A stretch of DNA of 64,000 bases from Megascapheus bottae. Its lineage: Eukaryota; Chordata; Mammalia; Rodentia; Geomyidae. Positions 10,086-20,072 of this stretch are shown here, piece by piece. Made by a program: the position numbers and the translations under genes. The stretch covers positions 11,326,001 to 11,390,000 of the forward strand of contig JANJXV010000013.1 of NCBI GenBank assembly GCA_024803745.1, written 5' to 3'. The first letter of the stretch is position 1. Every line of letters starts with the position of its first letter. The notes beneath the pieces are model-generated. The model was not told the DNA's origin and made no database searches. It worked only from the letters and a program-made list of their open reading frames with translations.

Positions 10086-11233
10086 TATGTTGGCCCCCTG
10101 GCCAGGCCCACACTGAGAGTTCGAGCTGAATAGGCAGCATCAGGGCTGCAAGGCTCTATGAGTGGTGACTGTTTCTTATTGGGAAACTTGGTCCCCAAGC
10201 GGTAGTGAGAAAGTCAAAGTTGTTGGTCCATGGGTTTCTTTTATTTTTGTCTTCAGTGTGATGCGTAGAAAAAAATGGTCCACATTAAATAGACACTTCA
10301 GGAAGCAAACTCTCGGTTAGAGAAGAAGAGGCCTTGGAGAGATCACCAAGGATGGCTTATATCTGGGCATGGCCATCATAGATGTCGCTGCCCAGGTTGG
10401 GGACATGTGGCTCTTTGTGGTGAGTGGGTAGGTGAGCCCCAGGCGTGGCTCTGTCACATCCAGCTGTGTGAGGGGTATCCTTGAGCCTTCCTTGAATCCC
10501 AAGGGGAAGCCCACTTCCTTCTGGCCACCTACAAATCCTCCCTGGCCTGGCCCCACTAACCCCGCTCCAGCTCTTTTCCTCCTCCTGCCCACCCCAATTC
10601 TACCAGACACCTGTGAAGCACCCCTGGCTTAGGGCATACTGTCTCCTTGCCCAGCATTCCTCTCCCTATGTTCCCTTGGCAGCACATCTTTCCGTCCTTG
10701 TCCCTGTCCCTCCCCTCCCAATTTACCCTCTCCATGAGGTAGACTGGACCAGCCCTGAGGCGTTAGGGCCAATCCAGGCCAGGTGCACACATGGCTTGAG
10801 TCAGGCTGTCACAGTGTCCCCTGCAACTCTCCCTCGGTGAGCCATGGATGCACCTGCAGGTGACCATCCTGCCACCTAGATGGCTCTACCTGACGAACCA
10901 GGTGCCTGCCGCTGGCCTGAAGCACTTCCTTTCCCTCAACTTCTACTTCCGGCTTTGGTGTCAGGGACCCCTCCCTCCCTCCCCCAGAGCCCTTTCCTGC
11001 ATCTCCCGTTCAGGGTCGTAACTATCACCTACCCAGTAAAGGAACTGACACCAGGTCCAGAGACACCCCCCTCCCACCCCAAAGCTGAGGAAGACGAAGG
11101 AGACAGAGAGGGGCCCCCATCTGCACAGCACAGAGGACACTTCTCCAAGAGCTGAGTCCCTCTTGTTATTTCCATAGGCCCCTCCTGTGCTCACTGTATC
11201 CTGAGGACCCCCTACTGTTGCTTCCCACCTTTC

Positions 11234-11235
<2 letters not shown>
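10086..11235. other. GC-rich unique sequence
   Basis: C-rich on the plus strand at 10480-10840 and 10970-11100. ORFs in this part are proline-rich composition artefacts without domains. No exon is supported. Confidence 0.45.
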
Positions 11236-11286
<51 letters not shown>

Positions 11287-11295
11287 CGTGCGTGC
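11236..11295 (+). repeat. (TG)n with (CG)n right end
   Basis: About 43 bp of TG passes into CGCGCGCGCGTGCGTGC. Alternating purine-pyrimidine over ~60 bp gives it Z-DNA potential. Confidence 0.96.
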
Positions 11296-11456
11296 AAGTG
11301 GGTGTGGGTGCTGACTGTCCTCTGCCAGACCTGGAGGCCCCTGTGGCTAGGTCCTCTTTCCCCAGGTCAGGCCCACCTTCTCAGCAGGGCTGAACCACTG
11401 TGTCTGGCTCAGACTTTCCATCTAGTTGTCGACTGTGTAGGGTAGTGGGGCCAGTG

Positions 11457-11490
11457 CGGGGGTGGGAGTGGGAGTAGGGGGTGGGGGGGG
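11457..11490 (+). other. G-quadruplex-prone run
   Basis: At least five runs of three or more G are separated by 1-4 nt loops (GGGGG, GGG, GGG, GGGGG, GGGGGGGG). This satisfies the usual G3+N1-7 rule on the plus strand. It lies about 160 bp right of the TG/CG tract. Confidence 0.75.
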
Positions 11491-12150
11491 AAGGCCTGCC
11501 TCCCCAGAACAGGGATTTTTGGGGGGTTGTAAATTTATGGCGGAAGCTGAGGGCTGGCGCCTGCTGCAAGCAGCCTTTGAACCTCAGGCCTGACTCAGCA
11601 CCCACCAGGGGTCTTTCCTCCAGCCAGCAGAGGAGCAGGCTTCTGCCCTGGGAAACGGGAGGCAAAAAGCCTCAGCAACTCCCCTTAAACCCCAGCTCAC
11701 CCCTCCAGGGCTCCAGAGGCAGGGCTCCTGAGCTCAGCAGCTCGGTGGCTGACTTGAGCAGGGAGCCCAAGGCCATGGCAGGCCTCTGGACCACCCCAAG
11801 TCTCCTCTTCATCCCATTGGCCTTCTGACTTTGGGCAAGACATCCAAGGGACTGATGCTTAGTGTTTGGATTCCCAGCCTCCAAGGTCTTTCTTTCTTGC
11901 ACCTCAATTTCCTCTTCTGTCAGGTCTGGTCACCTTGGAGTTTTGCTGAGAGTCCAGTGTTGGCTGACATTTCACATTCTTTTCTGTTCTCTGTGCCAGT
12001 GCTGGGATTGGGAAAGGTGCCAGGTGCCAGCGCTGAATGTGTAGCGCTGGGGCAGGGGGAGGGCAGAAGTCCAGAACTAGCTGGCTCATCTCGCAGAAGG
12101 CTGCAGCAGGGAGAGTTGAACTGAAGACTGGCATTACTGAGGCAATCATC
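11491..12150. other. Unique sequence, nothing recognised
   Basis: GC-rich in the left half. No supported feature. Confidence 0.4.
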
Positions 12151-12260
12151 TATCATTCACTCGATCATGAAGTGTCTACTATATGCAATCATGGGTGGCT
12201 TAGATAAACTCAGAGCATCTACTGTATATGGGAAAAGACAGAGGGAACAAGAATGTTGGG
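12151..12260 (+). mobile_element. Possible ancient mammalian repeat
   Basis: CACTCGATCATGAAGTGTCT, then ACTATATGCAATCATGGGTG, resembles the same old repeat text as 5930-5995 (TATTGAGCACCTACTATGTG type). It is highly diverged. Confidence 0.4.
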
Positions 12261-12429
12261 GATTAGGGATGGGAAGCAGTGATGAAGAGGATCAAGAATG
12301 GAGGCTGCCTCTCTTAGCCATGGAAGGAGGAACTTTTCAGGCCCAGTGAGGCACAGGCAAAGGCTCATGGGAGATTGTTATGGCCCTTGAGAAAGACAAG
12401 ACAGTTTGCATGGCAGAACAGGAAGAAAA

Positions 12430-12645
12430 ATGAGTGTGCTTTGGGATATAAGTGGCTTTGGAACCAGAGAGACATAAGACGGACTCCTTACTCTGCTTTT
12501 GCCAGCTATGGTACTTCGGGAAACATGGTTGACTTATCTGAGGCCAGAATTTGTGGAAATGAATTGTAAGTTTTACCTCCCAGGATTGTGAAAATTAATG
12601 AAGACTGATAAAGCACAGTATGTGACAGCTGCAATGGCAGAGGAT
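12430..12645 (+). mobile_element. MIR SINE, near full length
   Basis: TTTGGAACCAGAGAGACATA, CTCTGCTTTTGCCAGCTATG, CCTCCCAGGATTGTGAAAAT and AAAGCACAGTATGTGACAGC occur in sense MIR order, ending at the characteristic AGCACAGT segment. This is among the best-preserved MIRs in the window. Confidence 0.8.
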
Positions 12646-12692
12646 ACTACAAATGAACAAAAATCTCTAGCAACCCAAATCTTCACTGTGAA

Positions 12693-12890
12693 GAAGTGGC
12701 CCACTATGCCATCATCTCAGTTACTCAGGAGGCAGAGGTAGGAGGATTGAGAGTTTGAGGCTACTACCTGGCAAAGACAGTGAGTCTATATCTCAAACAC
12801 GAAATAAAGGGCTGGAGAGATGTGTCTCAAATGGTAGAGTGCTTGCTCAGTATGCATGAGGCTGAGTTCACAAACACAAAAGCTTACTGT
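12693..12890 (+). mobile_element. B1-dID-type dimeric SINE
   Basis: The 7SL/B1-like head (CAGTTACTCAGGAGGCAGAG, then GTAGGAGGATTGAG) passes through CAAACACGAAATAAA into an ID-like monomer. That monomer has GGCTGGAGAGATGTGTCTCA, TAGAGTGCTTGCTC and GCATGAGGCTGAGTTC. It lacks the extra internal segment of Geo. It represents a likely older dimer design. Confidence 0.72.
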
Positions 12891-14190
12891 GGAAGTACTG
12901 GGGAGGAAGGTATAAACGCCTTGTGTCTCAGGCGCTGAACTAGGGTTTAACAGTCAGCAAGACTGTGGGGAGACTGTCCCTTATCCCGAGCTATCCTTAG
13001 AAGCTTGCAACTAGTGCCCTGGCCTGAGCCAACAGTTTCAACATTCTCTACATAGTCTAGGTTCCAGAACTCCCTGGTCATCTCCTCAGAATCTTGTTCC
13101 CACACTGATCATTCTTCTTTAGAAATCTAGTCAGAATGGAGTAGAATGAGAAAAACCATCTCCCTGAATTTGAGAACATACCTCTATGGATGTGGCCAAA
13201 GAGGTCAATGGTTGTTTGGCAGCAAATCTTTCAGTGGCAGCAGGGAGACCCACCAGCTCTGGTTTCATGCTTTTAGACATCTTAAGATTTATAGAAGAGG
13301 AGTAGCGCATTCCAGGGAAGCAGTAAATCCTTGTGAGAATGAATGAATGAATGAAGTGTCTGGTTTTTGGCTCAGACCGGCCCTGTGGAGGGAAATCTAG
13401 AAAGTTAAGGGGCATGGAGGAATCCTCCAGGTTGGGGGTGGTGTTACAGTGTTCCCTTGGGAGGTTGCAATTCTTCCTGTCTCCTTCCCCCATTCATCAC
13501 CCACCCCTCTCCCCAGCCCTGCAGGTCATCTTTGACCTTCACAGTAGAACAGCAGACTAAGAGATGCACAGTGACCTAGGATGTGAGCCTAGAAGGGCCT
13601 CCACTGAGGCTCGGGTCAAAACCCAGGCCAGAGTGGAGGGAGGCCTCCCCTCTGAGTGGAATATCCCAGGCAGGGAATATCCCAGGCTGTGCTGTTAAGA
13701 GGGATGAAGACCATGTTGGGATTAGGCCAGTGTCCTCTGATCCTAAGAGGACACTCTTTGCATCTGTGTGAGCCCTACCCTATCTACTACCAAATCCAGC
13801 AGCCCTGGTCTCAAGGTTGGGGGTGGGGTGAGGGTTGCCGCTAGCAAAGTTCCTGTTCCCCAGCCCTGGTTTATTTAGGGGATGATTAAGAGACTCATTT
13901 AAGGGAAAGGGCCTTCTAGCTCAGCTTCTGGTTCCGGCTTTGGTTCTGCTTCCTGTAGGTGCCACCTTTCTGGAAGCCTCAGTTTTCCATTTGTGAAGTG
14001 CTGGTACCATGCCACATTCATTGTGCTTGTGGGCAAGCCTGAGGCTGCTTACCTTCACTGCTTCCTGGCTTGGCACGTGGCAAGCCCCCTCTCCAATCCT
14101 GGGGTCCCAGACCTGATCTCTGGGGAGGAATTGCTGTGATTTAAAGGTCCAGATTTCCTGGACCATTAGTGTCATGATACTTTATATCTG
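12891..14190. other. Unique sequence
   Basis: Contains a 2 x 16-bp direct repeat (GGAATATCCCAGGC at 13658 and 13674) and a short AATG run near 13335. A possible MIR remnant (CTCAGTTTTCCATTTGTGAA) lies at 13979. No exon was recognised. Confidence 0.4.
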
Positions 14191-14250
14191 CACCTCGATT
14201 GCTTTTTAATTAAAAACGAATCCCTCCAATCCCTGGTTTTATATCCGTCT
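14191..14250. promoter_or_regulatory. Palindromic AT-rich element
   Basis: TTTTTAATTAAAAA at 14203-14216 is a perfect palindrome with a dimeric homeodomain core (TAATTA). CAATCCCTGG lies nearby. This is motif-level evidence only. Confidence 0.3.
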
Positions 14251-15193
14251 CCAGGAGCCTGCCATGGGGGAGGGTAGGGGAGGGATTTTTCTCTCTGATG
14301 TTCTGCTAGCTGCACTCTGCTCTTCCGTTTCCTTCCTAGAATCCTGTCTCACCTTGTGTTAAGATGAGAGGAGTCTGGAAGTCTTTACGGACAACTTCAT
14401 GGTGTTAGGAGCTGGGGCCCTAGATTGCCTGTCATGGATGTGCCACATCTCACGCCTGTACAGGAAGGAAAAAGAATGGCCCCAAATCAGTTTTATAACT
14501 CACTCTTATCCCAAAATGGATGAGACAGGAGCTGGAAGGATAAGCCTGTCATTCAAGGATTGTCCCCTCCCCGTGGGGACAGTGACTCACACCTGAAGCC
14601 ATTGAAGGCTTGGAGTTGGAGCAAGAGAGAGGGGCTTTAGGGACCAAAATGGATACTCAAGAATCATTTTTCAGGGACTGTCCTAGGAAGTTGGCTACCT
14701 GCTATGGTCAGGTTACCCCAACAGAAGCATCTGCATGGTGCTAGGGATGAAAGTGAAGACAGTAGAAAAGGGAGGGAAGAGCTAGAGGGGCGGCAGAGGT
14801 CCCACCTCTGTCCAGGAGCTGCAACCCAAGGGTCTCAACAATGCTGACCAAAAGCAGCCCAATGGCAGGCTCAGCTGCCCTGGGGAAGCCTCTGCTCCCC
14901 ATCCCAGCTGGCAGAGGAAGTCAACTAATCTTCCCCTCCAGAGGGGGATCTGGAATGGGCAAGGCCTGGGGAGGCAGGGCCTGGAGGAGATACCAGGTTA
15001 ACCCAGCAGCGTCCACTCAGCCTGAACATCTGTTAGCACCTGAGAGTGAGATTGTTCCCTCAAACCCACCAGAGCATAAGGTGGTTGGCGTCCAACCCTA
15101 GATCCTATTCAGGATATGAAGGGAGACCCTGTGGGGGGAAGGTTTGGGAAATTGATGGAATTGGACTATTTGCATGCCATAAGATAGTCCCCC

Positions 15194-15196
<3 letters not shown>
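14251..15196. other. Unique sequence, nothing recognised
   Basis: No repeat family or exon was recognised. Confidence 0.4.
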
Positions 15197-15288
<92 letters not shown>

Positions 15289-15312
15289 GCACGCGCACGC
15301 ACACACACATAC
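15197..15312 (+). repeat. (CT)n(CA)n compound microsatellite
   Basis: About 62 bp of CT switches directly into ~28 bp of CA, followed by CGCACGCACACACACATAC. The CT part is a polypyrimidine mirror tract. No SINE tail was recognised beside it. Confidence 0.96.
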
Positions 15313-15819
15313 AGAGGCTCGGAACAATCTTAGGACTCACTCAAGGTGTCTTTATGCAGCATTTGAAGAAATGCTCTTTCCAGCTCAGCATTCCTCCCCT
15401 TTCCAGAGAATCTAAGAGTCTCCTAGATGGACCAAAGAGACTCATCTCCCAAGTGCCTGGGGATGCAGGGGCTTCTTGGAGAAGTACCAGCTCACTGTGA
15501 TGCCACAGGGGGCAGAAGCTCCAAAATGCTAGGGGCCTTTGTGATCCTTTCTTCCTGTTCACCGAGACCTAGCTTCTTGTCATTCCTCCACATTTCTGGA
15601 CCCAGTGCCTCATTTGAGGTACTGGCAGTAGCACTGGGTATTTGAGTGGCACCCTGGATCTAGATGTCTAAACTCTAGAATCCTCTGCCTCACCCCACAC
15701 TCCTGGTCCCTCCACTTTCCCTTCACTGCTCATGAATGAATGCATGGACAATGGGCTAAAAATATTTTTTAAAAAATGAAAAAGGAGGGCCAGGTTCAGG
15801 GAGGGACTTGAATTACATA

Positions 15820-15821
<2 letters not shown>
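15313..15821. other. Unique sequence
   Basis: A weak CTCF-like CCACAGGGGGCAG lies near 15503 with several mismatches. Nothing else was recognised. Confidence 0.35.

Positions 15822-15868
<47 letters not shown>
15822..15868 (+). repeat. (GT)n at the tail of an antisense SINE
   Basis: About 47 bp of GT sits at the left (3') end of the minus-strand 7SL-Geo SINE that follows. Read in the SINE's sense it is a (CA)n tail. Confidence 0.95.
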
Positions 15869-15869
<1 letters not shown>

Positions 15870-16143
15870 CTCCTCTGTGTTTGTGATATTACTAGAGCCT
15901 GAACTCAGGGCCTGGGCACTGTCTCTTAGCTTTTTCTTTCAAGGCTGGTGCTCTCCCACTTGATCTGCAACTCCATTTTCCAGTTATTTTTTTTCAGGGA
16001 GGGGGTTGTTGCTGTTTTTGTTGGTTAATTGGAGATTAGTGTCTCACAGACTTTGCTGCCTCAGTTAGCTTTGAATCATGAATCGTGATCCTCAGATCTT
16101 AGCTTTTCAGGACAGGCGTGAGCCACCAGTGCCCAGCTCATAG
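15870..16143 (-). mobile_element. 7SL-Geo composite SINE
   Basis: Antisense Geo (GCCTGAACTCAGGGCCTGGG) is followed by linker GGTTAATTGGAGATTAGTGT. The antisense head (GATCCTCAGATCTTAGC, then GGCGTGAGCCACCAGTGCCC) completes it. The linker has gained extra T/G-rich sequence. Confidence 0.9.
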
Positions 16144-17216
16144 ATCATTTTTTTTTTAATATGGCAAACACTCAGTACATCACCGCGATGGTATTGTTTC
16201 ATTTTGTCTAGGTAAAGTCAGGGTACTCTGCATGTGACAGAAGTACTTACATATTTTATACAGAAGTACATAATATACATATACATAATTTTCCCATAGA
16301 CCACAGTTGAATTCACTTGCATGTCCAGCTTCCTGTCTTAGGCTCCTAACCACAAGCAAAGGGCTTCAAGGACTCCACAGGGTGAGCACCTGAGCAGCCT
16401 GTGTGGCCCGTGGCGAGCTGGGGTGCAGAAAGGCCTGGAACACCCTGTTACCGGGGATCTGGCAGTTGGCAAGACTTGGCTCACTGCCAAGGTAAAGCAG
16501 GCTTCGTCACCTTCCCCCCATCTTCCTGCTCAGCCAATTAAGAGGTTCCACCCCACTGGACTTGAAGCCCTGGAGCAGAGGAACTACTGGGAGAGCAGGC
16601 TTTGGGGCCACAATTCAAACCTAAGCATGAATTCCTGCTCCTGTACCATGAATGATGGTTCCCACCTAGGATAGCCTTTCCCATCTCCTTGGTCTATTGC
16701 CCTCTTGCTGTAAGCTTGGGGTGAGAATTGGCACTAATGTGTGTGCGGGAGGGGGGGGGAGAGTGCACAGCTTCCCTGCCCCCCCTGCCCCTCCTCTCGA
16801 CTGGGAGCTCTGGGGAACATGCATGTGAGGAAGGAGTATCATTCAATAGATTGTGGCTTTTGTTAAGCCTTTCAATCAGTTCCAGAAGGGAGATGGCCTT
16901 CAGGTAGGTAAAATACAATCAGATTTTTAAGGGAGAAGGGAAAGTCAGAATGGGGGGAAAAAACAAAAACAAAAATAAAAAGCAAACAAAACCCCCCCAA
17001 ACACAACAAAACAATCAGCATTGAAATAGCCTGCTGGAAAGTTCTCTCTGCTTACCAAGTGCAAGACTTGAGTATGGCTCTGAGCTTTACAGAACCTATG
17101 GAAGACAAGAAATACATTAGGGATTTAGGGTGCAGTGTTTAGGATTATATGACATTTTCCAAGTGAATTTGTATGCAGAACCTCACCTAATATTTCAGGG
17201 GGAAAGAAGAAAGGGC
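16144..17216. other. Unique sequence with a weak MIR remnant
   Basis: AGGCTTTGGGGCCACAATTC, then AAACCTAAGCATGAATTCCT at 16597-16636, may be a sense MIR core. An A-rich AAACAAAAACAAAAATAAAA patch lies near 16960. Nothing else is supported. Confidence 0.4.
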
Positions 17217-17425
17217 TCTCGGCCTGGGAGTTTGGACTAGTGGTAAAGTGCTTGCCTAGCATGCATGAAGACCCAGGTTCAAATCCACCATACCACATAC
17301 ATAGAAAGGCTGGAAGTGGTGCTGTGGCCCAAGTGGTAGAGCACTAGCTTTGAGAAAGCCCAAGGACAGTGCTCAGGCCCTGAGTTCAAGCCCAGGACTG
17401 GCAAAAACATAATAAAGCAAAACAA
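17217..17425 (+). mobile_element. IDL-Geo SINE
   Basis: The IDL monomer has GGGAGTTTGGACTAGTGGTA, TGCTTGCCTAGCATGCATGA and B-box CAGGTTCAAATCC. Geo follows with AGTGGTGCTGTGGCCCAAG and GAGTTCAAGCCCAGGACTGG, then an A-rich tail. First of a four-SINE same-strand cluster. Confidence 0.92.
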
Positions 17426-17552
17426 AAACAACAAGGAATGGGTTCTGGTTGAAGAGAAGTGAGGGGGCGTGGAACCCCAACTGCTCACTGATTATTAGGA
17501 CTGCCCCCGAGACTCCTCTGAGGATGGGAAGTGCTCAGTGTAAGATCACCAA

Positions 17553-17760
17553 GCTGGCAAAGTGGTGGTGTAATCCTAGTTATTCAGGAGGCCAAGATCT
17601 GAGAATCATAGTTCAAAGCCAGCCAGGGCAAGAAAGTCCATGAGATTCATATCTCTAATAAACTACTAGGAAAAAAAGCTAGGATGGAGCAAAAAGAAGC
17701 TCAGGGACAGCATGCAAGTCCTGAGTTCAAGGCCCAGGATCAGCACACACACAAAAAAGC
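17553..17760 (+). mobile_element. 7SL-Geo SINE with shortened Geo
   Basis: The head carries TAATCCTAGTTATTCAGG and CATAGTTCAAAGCCAGCC. The Geo monomer is shortened in the A-box region and ends GAGTTCAAGGCCCAGGATC. The tail is CA then A-rich. Confidence 0.87.
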
Positions 17761-17761
17761 A

Positions 17762-18025
17762 ATGAACACTCAGGGTGGTTCATGTCTATAATCTTAACTA
17801 CTCAAGAAGTTGAGATCTGAGAATATGGTTCAAAACCAGATTGGGCAGATACATCTGACTCTTCCCACCAATTAAGTGATAAGAGAGAAAATATCCAATT
17901 AACTTTTCCAGGAAAAATCCAGAAGTGGAGCTGTGACTCATGTAATAGAGCTGCAGCCTTGAGCAGAAAAAGCTAAGGGACAATGCCTAGACCCTGAGTT
18001 CAAGTCCCAGTATGGACACACACAG
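17762..18025 (+). mobile_element. 7SL-Geo composite SINE
   Basis: GGGTGGTTCATGTCTATAAT, CTACTCAAGAAGTTGAGATC, linker CAATTAACTTTTCCAGG and Geo GAAGTGGAGCTGTGACTCAT are in order. The tail ACACACACAG is CA-type. The linker is expanded by ~30 bp. Confidence 0.88.
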
Positions 18026-18040
18026 AAAGTGAAGGAACCC

Positions 18041-18240
18041 AGCTGGGAGTTTGGCCTAGTGGTAGAGCACTTGCCTAGCATGCACGAAGACCCGGGTTTG
18101 ATTCCTCGGTACCACATACATAGAAAAAAGCCAGAAATGGTGCTGAGGCTCAAGTGGTAGAGCTCTAACCTTGAGAAAGTCCAAGGACAGTGCTCAGGCC
18201 CTGAGCTCAAGCCCAATATTGGCAAAAAAAAAAAAAAAAA
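18041..18240 (+). mobile_element. IDL-Geo SINE, young, with perfect duplication
   Basis: A complete IDL plus Geo with a ~20-bp poly(A) tail. AAAGTGAAGGAACCCAGCT is present at both 18026-18044 and 18241-18259, a perfect 19-bp target-site duplication whose last bases overlap the element start. It matches the other IDL-Geo copies closely, consistent with recent insertion. Confidence 0.95.
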
Positions 18241-18454
18241 AAAGTGAAGGAACCCAGCTATGCTGTGTTTTAACCTCATTTCCCCAGAACACCTCTAAGC
18301 CAGGGTTCTCTGGTTGGTGGAACTGGACTATAATGTAACCAGATTGCTCTTCTCCACAATATCATATATCTGTTTATAGTCAGCTTAGATTTTCAGCTTT
18401 ATGATAGCATGGGAATGAACTGTCCTTTGAATGGTGTTTTAGTTTAACTTGGGT

Positions 18455-18668
18455 GGGGAAGCAGCACTAGGGCTTGAACTCAAGACTTCTTACTCTTTTC
18501 TATTCAAGGCTGGCATGATGCTCTTTGAATCAGGCCTCCAGATTTTTTTTGGTTAATCAGAGACAAAAATCTCAAGGATTTGTCTGCATGAGATGGCTGC
18601 AAACTTGTATTCTCACATCTCAGGCTCCTGAGTACTGGGATTGTAGATAAGAGAAGGGCACCAAATTG
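18455..18668 (-). mobile_element. Diverged 7SL-Geo SINE
   Basis: Antisense Geo (TAGGGCTTGAACTCAAGAC), linker GGTTAATCAGAGACAAAAAT and antisense head (CTCACATCTCAGGCTCCTGA) are in order. It is older than its neighbours. Confidence 0.72.
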
Positions 18669-18694
18669 CTTGCTTGCTTGCTTGATTTTGTGGG

Positions 18695-18812
18695 TTGTAT
18701 GTGGTCTTTCTAAGTTGCCCACACTGGTTTCAAACTTGTGTGCTCAAATGATCCTCCTGTTCCAACCTCTCAAGTAGCTGGGACTACAGGCAGAGCTACC
18801 GTGCTTCATTCT
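18695..18812 (-). mobile_element. Old 7SL-derived (B1/Alu-like) SINE
   Basis: TGGTCTTTCTAAGTTGCCCA, then CTCAAATGATCCTCCTG, then CTCAAGTAGCTGGGACTACA match the antisense of an ordinary B1/Alu-like monomer. It is not the local head variant, so it is probably an older family. Confidence 0.65.
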
Positions 18813-19300
18813 TCATCTTTTAAATGCTGATCTCTTTCTGGACTGGTGATTCAGTTCTACGCTACAATGGGGGCAGTGGTGGTAAGGCCCAGCTCCAGGG
18901 AGCTATGGCATCATGAGGATAAACAGCTCATGCTCTGGGAAGTTCCATGCTGCCAACGCTGTCTGCTCAGTTCATTGAGCTGAGTGTGTTAAATACATTT
19001 TCAACTTATGGTAAGTTTCTAGAAGTGTAACTATTAGTGGAGCAAGGAGCATCTGAAATTGCAAAGTGGAAGGTACCTTTGGATTTCACAATAGGAGGAG
19101 CTAGGAAACAGGCTAGGATAGGAGGACCAAGCCAGAAATTTCCAGCCATTAGCGAATCAGGCAGGCTTGGATCTAGTTTTGTGCATTCTGAGACTCATAA
19201 TTTGGGAGACTTCAAGACAAAAAATATAAAATAAAAAATTACAAAATAAAGTACAAAAGTGAATACATATTTAGAATGAGAAAAAATACACAATTGCAAT
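18813..19300. other. Unique sequence with possible ancient repeat
   Basis: TTAAATACATTTTCAACTTA, then a GGAGCATCTGAA block at ~18985-19057, resembles old dispersed repeat text. The family is not resolved. No coding signal. Confidence 0.35.
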
Positions 19301-19492
19301 TTTTTTTTGCCAGTCCTGGGGCATGAGCTCAGGGTCTGAGTGCTGTTCTTGGGTTTTCTCAAGGCTAGCACTCTAACCACTTGAGCCACAGCACCATTTC
19401 TGGCTTTTTTCTATGTATGTGGTACTGAGGAATGGAACCTGGGTCTGTGTGCTTGCTAGGCAGGCACTATACTACTAGGCCAAACTCTTGGC
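19301..19492 (-). mobile_element. IDL-Geo SINE
   Basis: A poly(T) start (the poly(A) tail), then antisense Geo (TGCCAGTCCTGGGGCATGAG, then CACTTGAGCCACAGCACC). Antisense IDL follows (CTGAGGAATGGAACCTGGGT, then GCTTGCTAGGCAGGCAC). Confidence 0.92.
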
Positions 19493-19543
19493 CCACAAAT
19501 GCAAAATTTTAACTTAAAAATTAGAATTTAACAAATACCACAA

Positions 19544-19749
19544 TTCTCTCCTCCTCTTCCTCCTCCTCTTCCTCCTCCTCTTCCTTCTCCTCCTCCTCCT
19601 CTTCCTTCTCCTCCTCCTCCTCTTCCTCCTTCTCCTCCTCCTCTTTCTCCTCTTCCTCCTTCTCCTCCTCCTCTTTCTCCTCCTCCTCTTTCTCCTCCTC
19701 CTCTTTCTTCTCCTCCTCCTCCTTTCTCTTCTTTTTCCTTTTTTTTTTT
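19544..19749 (+). repeat. 206-bp uninterrupted polypyrimidine tract
   Basis: Not one purine occurs from 19544 to 19749. The tract is built from variants of TCCTCCTCCTCTTTC and ends in T(n), which is the poly(A) tail of the adjacent minus-strand IDL-Geo. Strong H-DNA/triplex potential. Confidence 0.96.
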
Positions 19750-19933
19750 GCCAGTCCTGGGATTTGAACTCAGGGCTTGGGCACTGTTCTTGAGCTCTAG
19801 TGCTCTAGTGCTCTACCACTTGAGCCATAGCATCACTTCCAGCTTTTTCTGTGTATATGATACTGAGGAATCAAACCCAGGGCTTTGTGCATGCTAGGCA
19901 AGCACTCTACTGCTAGGCCAAACTCCCGGCCCT
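19741..19933 (-). mobile_element. IDL-Geo SINE
   Basis: Antisense Geo begins GCCAGTCCTGGGATTTGAAC. A small tandem duplication (GCTCTAGTGCTCTAGTGCTC) lies inside Geo at 19793-19813. Antisense IDL ends TAGGCCAAACTCCCGGCCC. The tail overlaps the polypyrimidine tract. Confidence 0.9.
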
Positions 19934-19944
19934 GTGTCTGACAT

Positions 19945-20072
19945 TTGCTGATGAATTGGAGATAATAGTCTCATAGACTTTTCTGCCCAGGCTATCTTTG
20001 AGCCACAGTCCTCAGATCTCAACCTCCTGAGTAGCTAGGATTATAGGAGTGGGCTACAGGCATCCAGCTTTA
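19945..20072 (-). mobile_element. 7SL-type SINE head, Geo missing
   Basis: Antisense linker (GATGAATTGGAGATAATAGT) and head (CTCCTGAGTAGCTAGGATTA). The Geo part is absent and its place is taken by the adjoining IDL-Geo, so replacement or insertion with deletion is possible. Confidence 0.82.

Noticed and set aside
17938..18279. ORFs with recurring 'CMLGK.STTRP' and 'LGLSSGPEHCPW' type peptides on the minus strand
   Set aside because: The same peptides recur at 23103, 44746 and 57501 because they are translations of antisense IDL-Geo; a repeated SINE, not a protein family.
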